Assembly: GCF_001625305.1 (NCBI RefSeq)
Contig: NW_017804254.1
Coordinates: 1,871,338-1,935,337, forward strand
Source of the DNA: Branchiostoma belcheri
Taxonomy: Eukaryota > Chordata > Leptocardii > Amphioxiformes > Branchiostomatidae
Direction: 5' to 3'
DNA: 64,000 nucleotides
In this document: piece after piece, positions 21,501 through 31,786 of the stretch
Layout of the letters: each line of letters opens with the position of its first letter
How positions within the stretch are numbered: position 1 is the stretch's first letter
The notes under the pieces: generated by a model
Databases searched by the model: none
What the model was told of the DNA's origin: nothing
What the model saw: the letters and a program-made list of their open reading frames with translations, nothing else
Translations under genes and position numbers: made by a program

Positions 21501-21867
21501 GGCATCATCAGGTTTCGGGCCCACAGGCGAATGCGTTGTTGTTTTTGCATTCCATTTGGCTCAAAATGTGAAGTGTCGCCTTGAGCAGCGTATCATGCCA
21601 GTCTACACAGTATCACCAATATTACAAATGCAAATACAATGCTTATCAAGAATTAGAACACTGGCTTATCAAACTTAAAACTTTATTCTCATACCATTTT
21701 GCAGTGGCTACGTAACCGTTAACGTTACCTTACGTTTACCAAGAGGGGGCTGCACACACATCAATAGCTTTATAGTCAAGCTTGACACAGATGAGAGAGT
21801 CTCAAGGCTAATATATATATGTTACAAGATATGTACAAATTGAGAGATTGTCTTAAACTTACCGCAT
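12597..21867 (-). CDS. Secreted mosaic protein: sushi-like x2, TSP1 x2, EGF x4, novel C-terminal region
   Basis: Minus-strand exons in order: 21867-21863 (ATGCG), 20797-20724 (hydrophobic signal peptide [12 protein letters not shown]), 20327-20124 and 19748-19566 (sushi-like), 18716-18516 and 16897-16703 (TSP1, with [10 protein letters not shown] and CNLGPCP), 15964-15851, 15664-15551, 15353-15234 and 15038-14925 ([14 protein letters not shown]), 14781-14599, 14244-14053 and 12910-12597 (C-terminal). After the start exon all junctions used are phase 1, and the exons sum to 2013 bases, 670 codons plus stop. The signal peptide is about residues 1-22, sushi 27-155, TSP1 156-287, EGF 288-441. The C-terminal region has GARRRRS, a furin-like site, then PHWSRVG and a two-cysteine tail ending FIRCFIY. 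Probably an extracellular adhesion or immune-type protein; I do not recognise the C-terminal family. Oddities: a GC donor, a lost acceptor AG and a scrambled third EGF exon. Confidence 0.75.
12945..13160 (-). pseudogene. Relic of a duplicated terminal-exon start, split by a MITE
   Basis: The plus-strand phrase 'gtagtagcagggtagt...ataagaaagccttc' and the later 'ttcggtcaggattcgtagaagcacc' align in order with the first part of the terminal exon (compare 5707-5775 and 12850-12905). A 117-base MITE interrupts the match. The relic has no usable reading frame. It indicates an extra, decayed terminal exon copy just upstream of the functional one. Confidence 0.55.
12991..13107. mobile_element. MITE with TAATCTCCAAG termini (copy 1)
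   Basis: It begins 'taatctccaaggagatag' and ends 'ctaggatctgcttggagatta'. A second, 83-base member is at 36452-36534 with the same ends. No coding capacity. Confidence 0.75.
13165..13415 (+). mobile_element. 3' end of a LINE or SINE with (AAATC)n tail
   Basis: An AT-rich stretch with the phrase 'gggccacaacaccagcccccgc' leads into 'attctaataaatcaaat' and further AAATC units at 13386-13414. A simple pentamer tail of this kind is typical of non-LTR retroelement 3' ends. No reading frame is retained. Confidence 0.55.
13416..14052. other. Intron, with a second degenerate terminal-exon flank copy
   Basis: 13416-13480 ('cctatggaatgagtttc...acttgaat...ttgtcgctt') repeats the flank seen at 12911-12960, so part of the intron was duplicated. 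The remainder to 14052 shows nothing recognisable. Confidence 0.4.
14282..14598. other. Intron, no recognisable element
   Basis: Sequence between two C-terminal exons of the mosaic gene. The phrase 'gccaggggagttactcc...' and its surroundings resemble the stretch around 30480-30540 ('ctcccctggcatcttatct') in inverse orientation, so a dispersed repeat fragment is likely. It was not resolved. Confidence 0.3.
14925..15964 (-). repeat. Tandem array of four EGF exons
   Basis: Four phase 1 exons of 114, 114, 120 and 114 bases encode EGF modules that share the cores [11 protein letters not shown] and GYEGDHCET. The sequence between them is also similar, for example 'cattctaggaatgacgtaa'-type flanks, showing duplication of whole exon-plus-intron units. 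The 120-base copy (15353-15234) differs by six single-base insertions that scramble its middle. Confidence 0.85.
16170..16360. repeat. Relic of a TSP1 exon duplication lacking the exon
   Basis: 16175-16200 ('catgatacttcaaaacgatcaaag') matches 16598-16625, and 16255-16365 ('aacaacatatatatgtcc', then 'acaatgtgtgcaaggcaaaa') matches 16918-17015. In the second copy these two blocks surround a TSP1 exon; here they sit next to each other with the exon missing. A tandem duplication followed by exon deletion is the simplest reading. Confidence 0.65.
17040..18508 (+). mobile_element. CR1/jockey-like LINE fragment, interrupted
   Basis: The plus strand encodes a non-LTR C-terminal region: [34 protein letters not shown]. 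The frame breaks off at 17416 where another LINE has inserted, and resumes after 18344. The element ends in a GATACA tail 'cagatacagatacagat' at about 18472-18500, next to the donor of the first TSP1 exon. It lies antisense to the mosaic gene, in the intron between its TSP1 exons. Confidence 0.85.
17417..18334 (-). mobile_element. Second LINE nested in the first, 10-base target duplication
   Basis: Minus-strand frame of about 205 codons containing [18 protein letters not shown], and a C-A-C-G...H-Y-L-L-H-C-P zinc-knuckle-like end, features of the C-terminal region of another non-LTR clade. Its 3' tail is (AATA)n, seen as 'tttatttatttatt' at 17417-17430. The element is bracketed by 'agatagcttt' at 17407-17416 and 18335-18344. 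The long open frame suggests a fairly recent insertion, but the reverse transcriptase core is absent. Confidence 0.85.
18846..18930 (-). repeat. tRNA-derived SINE fragment, copy 1
   Basis: The minus strand contains GGTTTGAATCCCGC, a match to the tRNA B box, followed by 'tgtcggcattg'. The same downstream sequence and an A-rich 'aaaaagaaaat' stretch recur at 19025-19050. It is not a functional tRNA: the A-box arm does not fold. Confidence 0.5.
19043..19120 (-). repeat. tRNA-derived SINE fragment, copy 2
   Basis: The minus strand carries an A-box-like TGGCTCATTCGG and a B-box-like GGATCGAATTCC at tRNA-like spacing, then 'gtgtcggcatttc'. The extra T in the B box and the poor acceptor stem argue against a working tRNA. 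Confidence 0.5.
19779..19987. repeat. (ACAAC)n microsatellite
   Basis: About 200 bases of the pentamer ACAAC with occasional ACGAC and AAAAC variants. It produces long spurious frames on both strands. It begins about 30 bases upstream of the acceptor of the second sushi-like exon, in its intron. Confidence 0.95.
20853..20942. repeat. 26-base minisatellite, about 3.5 copies
   Basis: The unit is 'gatcgaatgtaaaatattga' followed by 'catttа'-type hexamer (cattta), repeated in direct orientation in the first intron of the mosaic gene. Confidence 0.8.
20943..21860. other. First intron of the mosaic gene
   Basis: No exon candidate. The phrase 'gtcccggcattctttgcggt' at about 21469 recurs at about 23005, so the intron holds at least one dispersed repeat fragment. 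Confidence 0.4.
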
Positions 21868-24215
21868 TTCGGCATATTTTTTCACACAGCGTTTTCGTCG
21901 TTGATAGCACTTGATCCCGAACGATTCAACCAGCAGTTTCTCGACCTGGTTAATATTCAGGAAACCTGTTGTTCTACAGAATCACTCAATAGAATTAACA
22001 CGATCGATTTATGTGGTAACTTAGACTACTGCAGGGAATGTTAACCCCAACTGAGGACAGCGCGGGCTGTGGCAGGAGTACGTAGTGCGATGTAAATTGG
22101 CTTGCGATTATCTTTTGGACGATTCCATTTTGAAGAGTACTAGTAACCATTTGATTTTCAGGAGCAGGCCATTAATGAATTAAATTCGATATTTGATATC
22201 ATTTTATCCATTGGCAACTCTGCTTCTTTTCTTCTTTGTCAAAACAATCTCTAGAAATAAAAGCCATGAAGTGACGTTATATGGTCCCGACGGTCGACAT
22301 CACCCCTTTGGTTTCAAACCAGCCCCTGGGGGAAGCCTGTGACTATGTTTCCAAATGACTGAATCATGATATTCGATGATTTGACAGTATGCCCAGACAG
22401 ATAAATGCCAAATGAAGCGTTCGAGCAGCATTTCGTCAATCCGTCGAAGCGTGCAACAACAAAGCTTTGACCCCGACCGGGTAGATGGTTCATCCATGAG
22501 GAAAAATAAAAACATCTCCTCAGCCGCTGAGCAATGTGCTGAAAATAGCTATTTTATACACAATTTTCACATTGGAGTTTATAGTGGAGGTGCACAAGAC
22601 CTGTCGAAGGTCGCAGCTTGAGGAGGACCATTTGAAAATTTAACAAGAAGCCATAGGTAACAATCCTCCGTAAAGTTTTATATATTTCAACAAAAACAAT
22701 CCCAAGCGTCAACGCCAGACCTACTGTGCAGACATTATAATTAGGCAACGGTTAATACAATTAGGGCGCGTCACAAGCATAAAACATAAAAAGACCTAAA
22801 TCCATTACTGCTCTCAGGGCGTGTAAAGATACTGTGCTTCAATTTCGAAGTTCATTTTAATTACACACACTAGCGAGCTCCTGCAGCCCCGAAGAGAACC
22901 CGCCCCAACCACGATAGACTGGACACCAGGTTTGTTAACATAGTCATCAACATACATGTAGTGCTGTTATCTCAGCGACAGGGTAACCTATTCAGCGGAA
23001 GCTGTCCCGGCATTCTTTGCGGTAAACGAACTATGTGTCGTTTCCGCCAGAACAGTTTTAGTGTTCCAGTTATAACTGTTTTGTCTTGAATGAAAATTTT
23101 ACTGTGACCGTTTTGAAAAAAAAGGTTAAGTCTCTGAGAGGCGAAATTGTGGTAACAGACGATATGGCTCCGAATGTAAACAATGTGGGAATTATGAGAC
23201 AGTCCCCACTTTAATAGTCGTCAGCTGAAGACCATAGTAGAGGTGTGTTTTGATTGTAAGTGAAACAAAACAAAACAAAATGGTTATGTTTTCACTCTCT
23301 GCATCTTTAATTGCTTGCAAATCAACAATCTTATACAATCTTCTATCACCACTGAAATATATATAACGTTACTTCGAACGGTAGGCTTCTAGTTTGGTAT
23401 GGAATGTCCAAATCGATAAATGTTCAACTCCGTTGCTGTGTAGTATTTCACCAACCATGCGCTATATAGATTTGCGTAGTACAATTTTAATCTGTAGCAG
23501 ATTCAAGTAAAAATTAAGAAAAAACATCTTAACAGCTGTGAGTTAACATGAGTGTACTTTCAACTTTCACTTGTAATACCTCAATAATAACACCATTAGA
23601 TTGAACATACATTGCAGTGCACAAGTGTCATGAACGCTGAGTGACATCGTGCACTTTCTTTGTTGTTTGTGACAAAGCGTCACATACAGGATCATTCTGA
23701 GAAATGTCTCAAAATACAAAATGCATTTATCATTATCATGTAAACAGAACGCATGTTGCTACCTTATCCCCTACCCTTACGCTTACTTTATGGTATTTCT
23801 TATGACCACCTTTTCTTTAAAACATAGTCTATGTCTGTAAAACAGCGCCCAGCGCCATGTTTTACATTGTTGCCAAACCCTGCAATAACATTTGCAAATG
23901 TGCTTTTCGTAACACTAAAGCTGCCCGTTTTCGTAAGCTAAATATGAAGGACGGCTTCTAATTCATGCGTTTGGCTCTGTAGAAGATACTTAGTCTATTA
24001 AATCGAGAAAAAAAATGATAATATATGACAAACCTCGCAGTGGTACATATCATTCTATTCCACCCGACTCCCTGTAATCTTACATCTTGTATCAATACGT
24101 AAAAACTATTATAAACGTATGTAAAACAACGATCAAAATCCGGTTGTGACCTAGTGCACTATCCTCAAAGCAGGAGATACAACTTGTTACATGTTGACAT
24201 GGATGTGTTCAAGGT
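21868..24215. other. Upstream of the mosaic gene; no gene recognised
   Basis: The 5' flank of the mosaic gene is followed by the 3' flank of the ETS gene. Open frames are short and lack splice context. The fragment 'gagctcctgcagccccgaag' near 22876 recurs with changes near 36827 ('gagctcctgcagcaccgaag'), followed in both by 'agaaccc' and 'ccaaccacgatagact', showing a dispersed repeat. A 'gtcccggcattctttgcggt' copy is at about 23005. Confidence 0.45.
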
Positions 24216-27200
24216 TTACACATGGCGCCATTGCGGCAGGAACTGGTACTGCAGTTTCCTGCGCACTTTCTTCATGACGATGTTGTTGTTGGAGTAGTTC
24301 CTCAGGGACCGCGCCATCTTCTGGTACGACATGACGCAGCGGTTCCCTTTGATCTCACCCCAGCGCCTAGCAACCTGTACATGGTTGACATATTTTACTG
24401 TTACCTATTTGTATACATGTATATGGAAACGTGAAAGACTTTTGTTAGATCCATGCAAATATCGAAGGGATTAACGCTAAAAATATTTCGTGTGAAATTC
24501 GTGAAATTATTATTTGCTTTGACAGTGTACGTGTTTAATATCCATATTGTTCAAGAACATATTTTCTCTGGTGGTTTTTACCGCCACTTCTACGAGTTAG
24601 AAAGGAAAAAAATGACTATTCGATTGTGGTGTCCAATGAACTCTTGAAAAGGGGTTAAAGCAAAAGAGATTACATGTACTTTGATGGACGTTTTCAAGGT
24701 TAAATAAAGGCTCAAAACCAATGTTAAAATGTCGTCCAGAACTCACCTTTTCCTTGTGTTCGGAAGAAAACTGGAAGATTCCCTCCGTCCTGTTGACCCA
24801 TTTGATGGCGTGTGACCACTCCTCCGGCTTGGCGAGACAGTCGTGCAGGAACAACCACAGGATCGGCTGGCCTCCGCTCCTGCGCTCTGGAATAACAAAT
24901 TAAAAACTCTTGGGCCCCATTTCTACTAGGATAAAATATATTGTCCCGATCGAGCCGAAATGAGTCGCTTTGACCCGGTTTCAAGCCGGCTTCGAGCTGG
25001 ATCGAGCCGGATCGAACCCGGATCAAAGCGAATCAATTCGGCTCGATCCGGACAGTTTTATCCTAGTGGGAATGGGGTCTTGAGTTGAAACTAAATGAGT
25101 TTCTGCACGTGTCTGTATAATCGCCAGGTGGACGGTGTGTTGCAAAAAGCGACGGATTTATACTACATACATAGTTCCGACTTGACGGCACAGTAAGCTC
25201 TTCTCATAAGAATTGCAAAGTAAGTTTTTACGTACGAAAATAACGAAAATGTAGCTTTTAGTTGATTAACGTAACGTAACGTAACGTAAAGTTACATCCA
25301 TTCACGAAATCAGTCCTAGGTGTTGGAAGTTCTATAACTAAATCTATCATCACTTACTTTTCGGATAGCCAGGTCCCGATGCGGTAGGTACAGGGTTCCT
25401 CCAGCCTTTCCTACGCAAATAGCTTAAATCAATTTCCTGGACGTAGAACAAAATGGTGTCAGTGACGTTTCACGTTGAAATAAGTATAAAATAAGGCGCC
25501 AGTGACAAATATTCAAATGGCTAATATAGAATTTTTTTTTAATCAAAGACTTGATGACCAAATATACTAATGATCCGTGTTAAGTTCAGAGCTCACGTCA
25601 TCTTCCGTGTCGGAAATCTCAATTTTGACTGCAGCTGTCTGCGCGCAACACCCGTCCGTGCTGGAGCTGCCACCTGGCGAGATTGTGCCGATACTGCAGG
25701 CACTACTGTCATACCGCTGACGGGAGTCCATTGGCCAGGATGGGTTCCACTGGGCCTGTTCTGGGACCGGCCCTGGGATGACAAAGAAAACGACATTGTT
25801 TTTGTTTCTTTTTACTTCAGCGGGTACGAAAAATGTTTTTTGGCGTGTGTGGATGACTTTGAGTACTGTTTGTCCCGATGGAGTAGGTTGACAGTACGTG
25901 GGTAGGTGAAAGATTGACAGGCAGAAATCAGAGGTCAAAGGTCTCAGAATCTTGTCGGGAGCCAGCATATGGGAGGGTTCAGAAAATCAAGGACTGCATA
26001 TTTCCTAGAAGTCTGAAATCTGGAATTTCATCTCGCAACTTGATTGCTATAAAATGTATGTGTTGTGTGATAATTTTTTTAATTCCTCACAGCACCTTAT
26101 TAGTACAATGAGTACATTCATTACCAAAACGCCGTACCTGGTAGCATGGGGTCCCCTGGTCCCATGATCTCCTGGTGTGGCTGGTCTGTGTCGGCGGGAA
26201 ATACCGGAGGTCCGTAGGCGGATCCATCCGTGAAGGTGTCGGCAAAGTCATCTGCAGATAGTAGGAAGGGTAGAGGAGGGGTGGAAACGATCCAATATAT
26301 AAACAGTGCTTGACAGTTTTGTGAGAACAGTAACACCAACAACAGTAATACTGGTATAGCTGTCATTCAGCACCAAGGACACTTCTACTGCTATAGCTGT
26401 CATTCAGCACCAAGGACAGCAATACTGGTATAGCTGTCATTCAGTAATGCTGGTATAGCTGTCATTCAATAACAAGGACAGTAATACTGGTATAGCTGTC
26501 ATTCAGTACCAAGGACAGTAATACTGGTATAGCTGTCATTCAGTACCAAGGACAGTAATACTGGTAGAGCTGTCATTCAGGTCCAAGGACAGTAATGCTA
26601 GCATAGCTGTCATTCAGGACCAAGGACAGTAATACTGGCATAGCTGTCATTCAGTACCAAGGACAGTAATACTGGTATAGCTGTCATTCAGTACCAAGGA
26701 CAGCAATACTGGTATAGCTGTCATTCAGTACCAAGGACAGTAATACTGGTATAGCTGTCATTCAGTTCCAAGGACAGTAATACTGGTATAGCTGTCATTC
26801 AGTACCAAGGACAGTAATACTGGTATAGCTGTCATTCAGTACCAAGGACAGTAATGCTAGCATAGCTGTCATTCAGGACCGAGGATAGTAATACTGGTAT
26901 AGCTGTCATTCAGCACCAAGGACACTTATACTGGTATAGCTGTCATTCAGTACCAAGGACAGCAATACTGGTAGAGCTGTCATTCAGCACCAAGGACAGC
27001 TATACTGGTATAGCTGTCATTCAGTACCAAGGACAGTAATACTGGTATAGCTGTCATTCAGGACCAAGGACAGTAATGCTGGTATAGCTGTCATTCAGTA
27101 CCAAGGATAGTGATACTGGTCAATAAAATAGCCTGTCATTCAGTACCAACGAGAGTAATACTGGCATATCTGTCATTCAGTATCAAGGACTGAATGACAG

Positions 27201-27766
27201 GTCCCCCCCCCCCACATTCCCTTACTCATATATTATCTGATGACGGACGCACTGAACTATCAAAACTTGACCCTTACCTTTCCAGCCCTGCAGTAGTCCA
27301 TACACCAGGTCCCCGCCGTTGTCTCTGGGAAACAGCGAACAGAAGTTCTCCAGTGTCAGGCTGCAGAGATGGAGACCTGTCAGCTGCCGGTTGTCGAAGT
27401 TTGTGAGCGCCTGCGCCAGTTTCTCCTTCGGCAGCTCGTATTCCTTCCCTACCCACTCTAACCAGTCGTGCACGTTCTGGGGCGTCCAGCTGGCAACGTC
27501 TGGGGAGAGATAACAAAACGGTTATTTCCCTATTTATGTTTATTTATCTATTTATGAAACTTTACCACAATTGTGGAAGGGTTGACATAACAGGTGACTA
27601 TCACCTCTCCAAGATTTCAAACTTAACACCAGTCTGTAAGGTTTGAACTGATCACACTGAGAAGGATTCCTGCTCTTTTGGATAAGGGTAGTGGGATCTC
27701 CAGCAAGGAATGAATGAATGAATGAAGGGAGGAATGAGGGAATGTAGGAAGGAAAAAAGGATGAAC

Positions 27767-27799
<33 letters not shown>

Positions 27800-30034
27800 G
27801 AATGAACGAATGAATGATGACTACCATCTGAGATGGGCAGGGTGAACGTTAAATGAATGAATGAATAAATGAATGAATGAACGAACGAATGAATGAATGA
27901 GTGAATGAACGATAACCCTACCCTCCGACAAGCACAGGATACGACACATGTCCTTCTTGTTGCTCCGTTTCAGATCATTTATACACGTTCCCAGAACGGA
28001 GTCCAGGTCGGGTATGTTGTCGGCCGAGCAGGACGGTAGTGCCGTGTACCTCTCCATGGTGAACAGGGTGGTGGAACCCTCTTCTGTCGACTGCTCGATG
28101 GACAGCCGTGTCAGCTGGGGGAGTATCGTGAAAAAGTTGCAGTGAATCATCCTTTGATAGTTTATTGTTTGTTAAGAAATCTCCAAATAATGACAACACT
28201 ACCACCTCTTACATAAAATACATACATTATAGCTACCATTTACATCCACTTGTAACTAGTTTAGAAAATTGTGTTTCTAATAATTTCCACCTAATGATAA
28301 TAATAATAATAATAATAATAACAATAATAATTATCAAATAATAATAATAATGAAGCCGTATGCCACTAACTTGTATCAGTGTGAAAATGTGTGATTTTTT
28401 TTTATGTTTGGCGTAAATCTGAGAGGATTGATTACCTCTGCGATTTTTGACATGGACGGGCCCTGGGAGTGTAGCGCATGCGCAGTCCAGTCGTTGCATG
28501 GCCCTCTTTCAAAGCCCTTGTCCATCATCATCAGGAGCTGCTTGCTTCCTCTGGAACCAAAGGTCAAGATCAGCTATTATGAAACAAGTTTGAACTGCAA
28601 TTGCCAACACTAAAAATTGGATTCACCCAAATTATCGACTGTACAACTCCAGTCTTTTTCAAGGAATGAGCAATCCACCGCTTCTGTGACGTCACGCAGA
28701 TAACACACGTGACTCCGTGAGCAGTGGATCATAGGTGGCAGAAAGTCTGTGGCGCTCCCCGTCTCTGTTGAGGGATGGTTGTAATGCCCTGATGTAAATC
28801 CCTCGCGCGACCATCTCTCAACAGAGACAGGGGGCGCCACAGACTTTCTGCAACCTATGATCCACTGCTCACGGAGTCACGTGTGTTATCTGGGTGACGT
28901 CACGGAAGCGGTGGATTGCTCATTCCTTCAAAAAAACTGAAGTTGTACAGTCCAAAATTTGGGTGAGTCCAATTTCTTGTGTTGGCAATTGCAGTTCAAA
29001 CTTGTTTCATAATGACCTTTACCAACACAGATGAACTTTCAAGACAAGTCAAGATGAGCTGATTTGAATTTCAATATTCCTTAACGTTTTACTTTGATGA
29101 TATCATATATAGGAGCTACTTCTGAAGAAATTGCGTCGGTGGTTTGAAGTCCAATATATATGCAAGGCAAAAACATGGACTTACCCAACTTTTTGACTGT
29201 ACAACCCCATTCTTTGTCAAGGAATGAGTTGTGAGGAATTGTACAATCGAAAATTCGGGTAACGTTAATTTTTTGGTGTTGAAAATTGTAGTTTAAACTT
29301 GCTTCATAAAGCCGTCTACTGACACAGATAAAATGTCAAGATCTGTGCCTTTTAGAACTTAAAAGTTAAATCCCAAATGACCCCTTTACACGCGCATGGC
29401 TGTGTCGCCTCCCTGCGGTATGTAGTGGTACTGCAGATAGGTGTGCGCGGGGGCGTTTCCATGGCAGCGGAAAAGTGACGTCATTGGAATTACCCTGGGC
29501 TAAGTGCCGGCCTTACCGCAGTGACTGGTTGGCCTGTGTTACAGAATTTTCATATACGTACGGTATGCACAAGAACAATCAAGGAATGTGTGCAGCGTCC
29601 GAACGACAATGTATACGTAAACGTGACAACACCTGCTTGCCTTTAACAAAATAAACATCCGTACAGGACAAGCAATGGGCGAAGAAGTACGCGTACAGTG
29701 CAAAATCGTTGGATCGAACGCTGCCATTATAAATGACCACAAATACGCTGCTAAGAAGGGTGACAGTATTTAGTACCCGGCTGCTTCACGTGAACCTGAC
29801 ACCATACCGGATCCAACTTGCACACTTAACCGTTATGATGTTACCCGTGACATCAACCCTCTACCTTGTTAGCAACCGAAAAGCTAAATGAATCGGAGCT
29901 ATAAAAATTGACCAACATCTTTTCTCCTTTTCACGTAGTATCCTGACTAACATTTCTCACCTGCATTTGGACTTGGACTTAAACGTTCCATCGAATTTGT
30001 CGAGCCACGGAAGGCGAATATCAACCGCTGCCAT
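24216..30034 (-). CDS. ETS-family transcription factor with Pointed (SAM_PNT) domain, ESE/ELF3-like
   Basis: Nine exons on the minus strand: 30034-29961 ([10 protein letters not shown]), 28550-28436, 28114-27922, 27499-27278 (Pointed domain), 26251-26138, 25772-25597, 25436-25358, 24886-24747 and 24374-24216. All junctions are in phase and total 1272 bases, 423 codons plus stop. The Pointed domain (about residues 128-201) shows W-T-P-Q-N-V, W-L-E-W-V, G-L-H-L-C-S-L and F-C-S-L-F-P. The ETS domain (about 325-423) shows [29 protein letters not shown] and [12 protein letters not shown], then L-Q-Y-Q-F-L. The two recognition-helix arginines are kept, but the usual tyrosines after them are N and [11 protein letters not shown] before the ETS domain fits a SUMO site followed by acidic residues. 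A nuclear DNA-binding regulator of GGA-core sites is expected. N-terminal Pointed plus C-terminal ETS, with nothing after the ETS domain, fits the ESE/SPDEF group; the exact orthologue is uncertain. Confidence 0.85.
24915..25077. mobile_element. Foldback MITE in ETS intron
   Basis: 'ccccatttctactaggat' at the left is mirrored by 'atcctagtgggaatgggg' at the right, with further internal pairing around 'atcgagccga' and 'tcggctcgat'. It sits 29 bases upstream of the acceptor of the exon 24886-24747 in transcript direction. No coding capacity. Confidence 0.75.
26346..27190. repeat. 37-base minisatellite, more than 20 copies
   Basis: The unit is 'ggtatagctgtcattcagta' followed by 'ccaaggacagtaatact', repeated in tandem with substitutions over about 845 bases. 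It fills most of the intron between the Pointed-domain exon and the next exon of the ETS gene. Early and late copies are the most divergent. Confidence 0.95.
27705..27910. repeat. GAAT/GAAA microsatellite
   Basis: Two runs of GAAT, with GAAA between them, lie immediately downstream of the donor of ETS exon 3 in transcript direction (exon end 27922). The nearer run begins about 10 bases from the splice donor. Confidence 0.9.
28290..28353. repeat. (AAT)n microsatellite
   Basis: 'ataataataataataataat' runs with a short interruption, in the intron between ETS exons 2 and 3. Confidence 0.85.
28576..29013. mobile_element. Large foldback element (about 440 bases) next to ETS exon 2
   Basis: Arms of nearly 190 bases each are mirror images: 'attatgaaacaagtttgaac' at the left and 'gttcaaacttgtttcataat' at the right, with TGACGTCA-like and CACGTG-type motifs in both arms. 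The centre is around 28775-28800. Related single-sided copies are at 29165-29320 and 50583-50745. The left end lies 24 bases upstream of the exon 2 acceptor (transcript direction). Confidence 0.85.
29165..29320. mobile_element. Degenerate copy of the same foldback family
   Basis: 'gactgtacaaccccattctt' and 'ttggtgttgaaaattgtagt', with 'aaacttgcttcataa', match the arms of the 28576-29013 element. This copy is shorter and more decayed. Confidence 0.65.
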
Positions 30035-31480
30035 CGTGGGTGCTTGGTGTAAACTGAAGCTACTATACGCTCAGGTGGATAATTCTGAATGAGGAACACT
30101 TCCGGACGGAAAGTCCATTTAAAACTAACTGCCCCCTGGTCAGCAATGACTTAAGAACAACGCAGAGGTTATTTTTTCTTACATTTGGGGAACACCCTCT
30201 TATGTTGATGTATTGTTTCTTTTTACGTCCAACAGGTCAGGGTATTTCCCTACATGTAGAATAGACTGAGAAAAATAGTAAATCATCAACTATTTTTGTA
30301 GGAGTGCCCCTCCTACAAAAAGCCACACCTGGAAAACACGTCCTTTTACTTCTGCCTTCTTTTCAGTCTGATATTATATTGTACTATCTAAATAACGTTA
30401 TCTGTCTCCGTTAGGAAACCTGTATAACTTATATAACTCCCAAATTAATGACATGACGCTCCTTCAGCTGACTAACTCCCCTGGCATCTTATCTATCTAT
30501 TTGGCCAATGTCTACTCTTCCCAGCCGCCTCTTAAGATTGGTCGAGACTATGCCAAACGCACCACGATAATGGTAGCGATGGAAGAACATGTGTAAACCC
30601 CCCTTTGGTTGTGTGGGTGTGGGGACAGAAAAGGGGAAGAACCTGACATGTCATTCTACTGCTAGGCAGACTGTTGGTGGACTCAAGGGCATCATATAGA
30701 CTGTAAAATTACCCTGACCTGTTTGAATTTACTGTGCACAAGTTGTGAATTGTTACACAGTTTTGTCTATGTTCATGGCACCGTAGTGTATTCCTAAAAG
30801 GACTTCAGGTGACCTGATCTAGCATGGCACATATAAATAGAGAAGGGCACGTAACCTGTACATGTGTGCACAACAACATGTGTGTTTGTTGTGAACTGTG
30901 TTAATCCAGTGGAGATAATTGCGTGGTGGTACATGGTGTAGCCTAGAGTTCAGCCTTGTTAGCTTTAGTCCGCTCCCTGGCAGGGTAGCGGATCTTGGGG
31001 AGCGGACTAAAACTAACAAGGCTAAAGGTGGTGGGGAGAGGGCATGCTTCATTACTTTGTATAGGCACTCATAACAGGTGTTTGCGAACACTCAGGTTAA
31101 TTGGCGCTACCTCAACGACGGTAAACATAATCCATGGTTGCCTGTGACGTGTAACATGTCAAGGATAAATGCCAACCGCGCAACTGATGACCCGTATCTG
31201 GATTAGATCGTCAGATTGACACTAGAGACTCCTTTTTTGTGGTTCAAGAGCAGGTCAAAGGCGGCAGCCACTGAGTGCTGCGCTAGAAACAGCAGCTTTT
31301 CGGACCCACCTCTTTTTTCTGACCCACCTCTCCTGTCACACATTCAGAAACTTTCCATCGCCACAAACAGTTCGGGAGCCAAGTCTGACTAGATTTAATT
31401 CGGCCACGCCTACCTTTCAATACAAAATTCGGAATCAAATTTTAGTTAAAGTTGAGCAGGAGTGTTATAACCTCACTGAT
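30035..31480. other. 5' flank of the ETS gene; no gene recognised
   Basis: The promoter of the ETS gene should lie here, but no clear TATA or Initiator can be singled out. A hairpin is at 30952-31023. Other open frames are short and uninformative. Confidence 0.4.
30952..31023. repeat. Short foldback hairpin
   Basis: 'agccttgttagctttagtcc' plus 'gctccc' is mirrored by 'gagcggactaaaactaac' plus 'aaggct', with a loop of about 20 bases. It resembles other minimal foldbacks in the window. Confidence 0.75.
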
Positions 31481-31496
31481 TTGAGTAGGAGTGTTT

Positions 31497-31786
31497 TTTG
31501 TCAAGACATCTTTTATTGAAATATACAGTCAATATGCAATACATGCAATACACATATTTACATGTGGTAGACAACGTTTAAATTAAACCTCTCGCGGAAC
31601 ATTCGTTTTCAAATAATATCCTAATATTTCCCTTGTATTCACCATACTTGTACTTACAAATTGTAAACTTTTCAAGTAGTATCAATGCGTTAATATAGTG
31701 AAATTTTACAATATCGTGAAGTTATATTTGTAACCTAGGATAACATCATGTACAGATATTGATAACGATAATAATCGTTATCGTTA
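31497..31786 (-). mobile_element. Possible retro-inserted 3' fragment with imperfect target duplication
   Basis: 'gagtaggagtgtt' at 31484-31496 and 'gagtagaagtgtt' at 31787-31799 flank the stretch (one mismatch in 13). Reading minus, the inserted sequence ends in AATAAAAGATG, about ten bases and a short A run, as expected for a polyadenylated 3' end. No coding frame, so it may be a LINE or mRNA 3' untranslated fragment. Confidence 0.4.

Noticed and set aside
26346-27190. CRISPR-like array
   Set aside because: The repeats are contiguous 37-base units without unique spacers, inside an animal gene intron: a minisatellite.
27552-27827. Minus-strand frame rich in F, S and P
   Set aside because: It is the translation of a GAAA/GAAT microsatellite.
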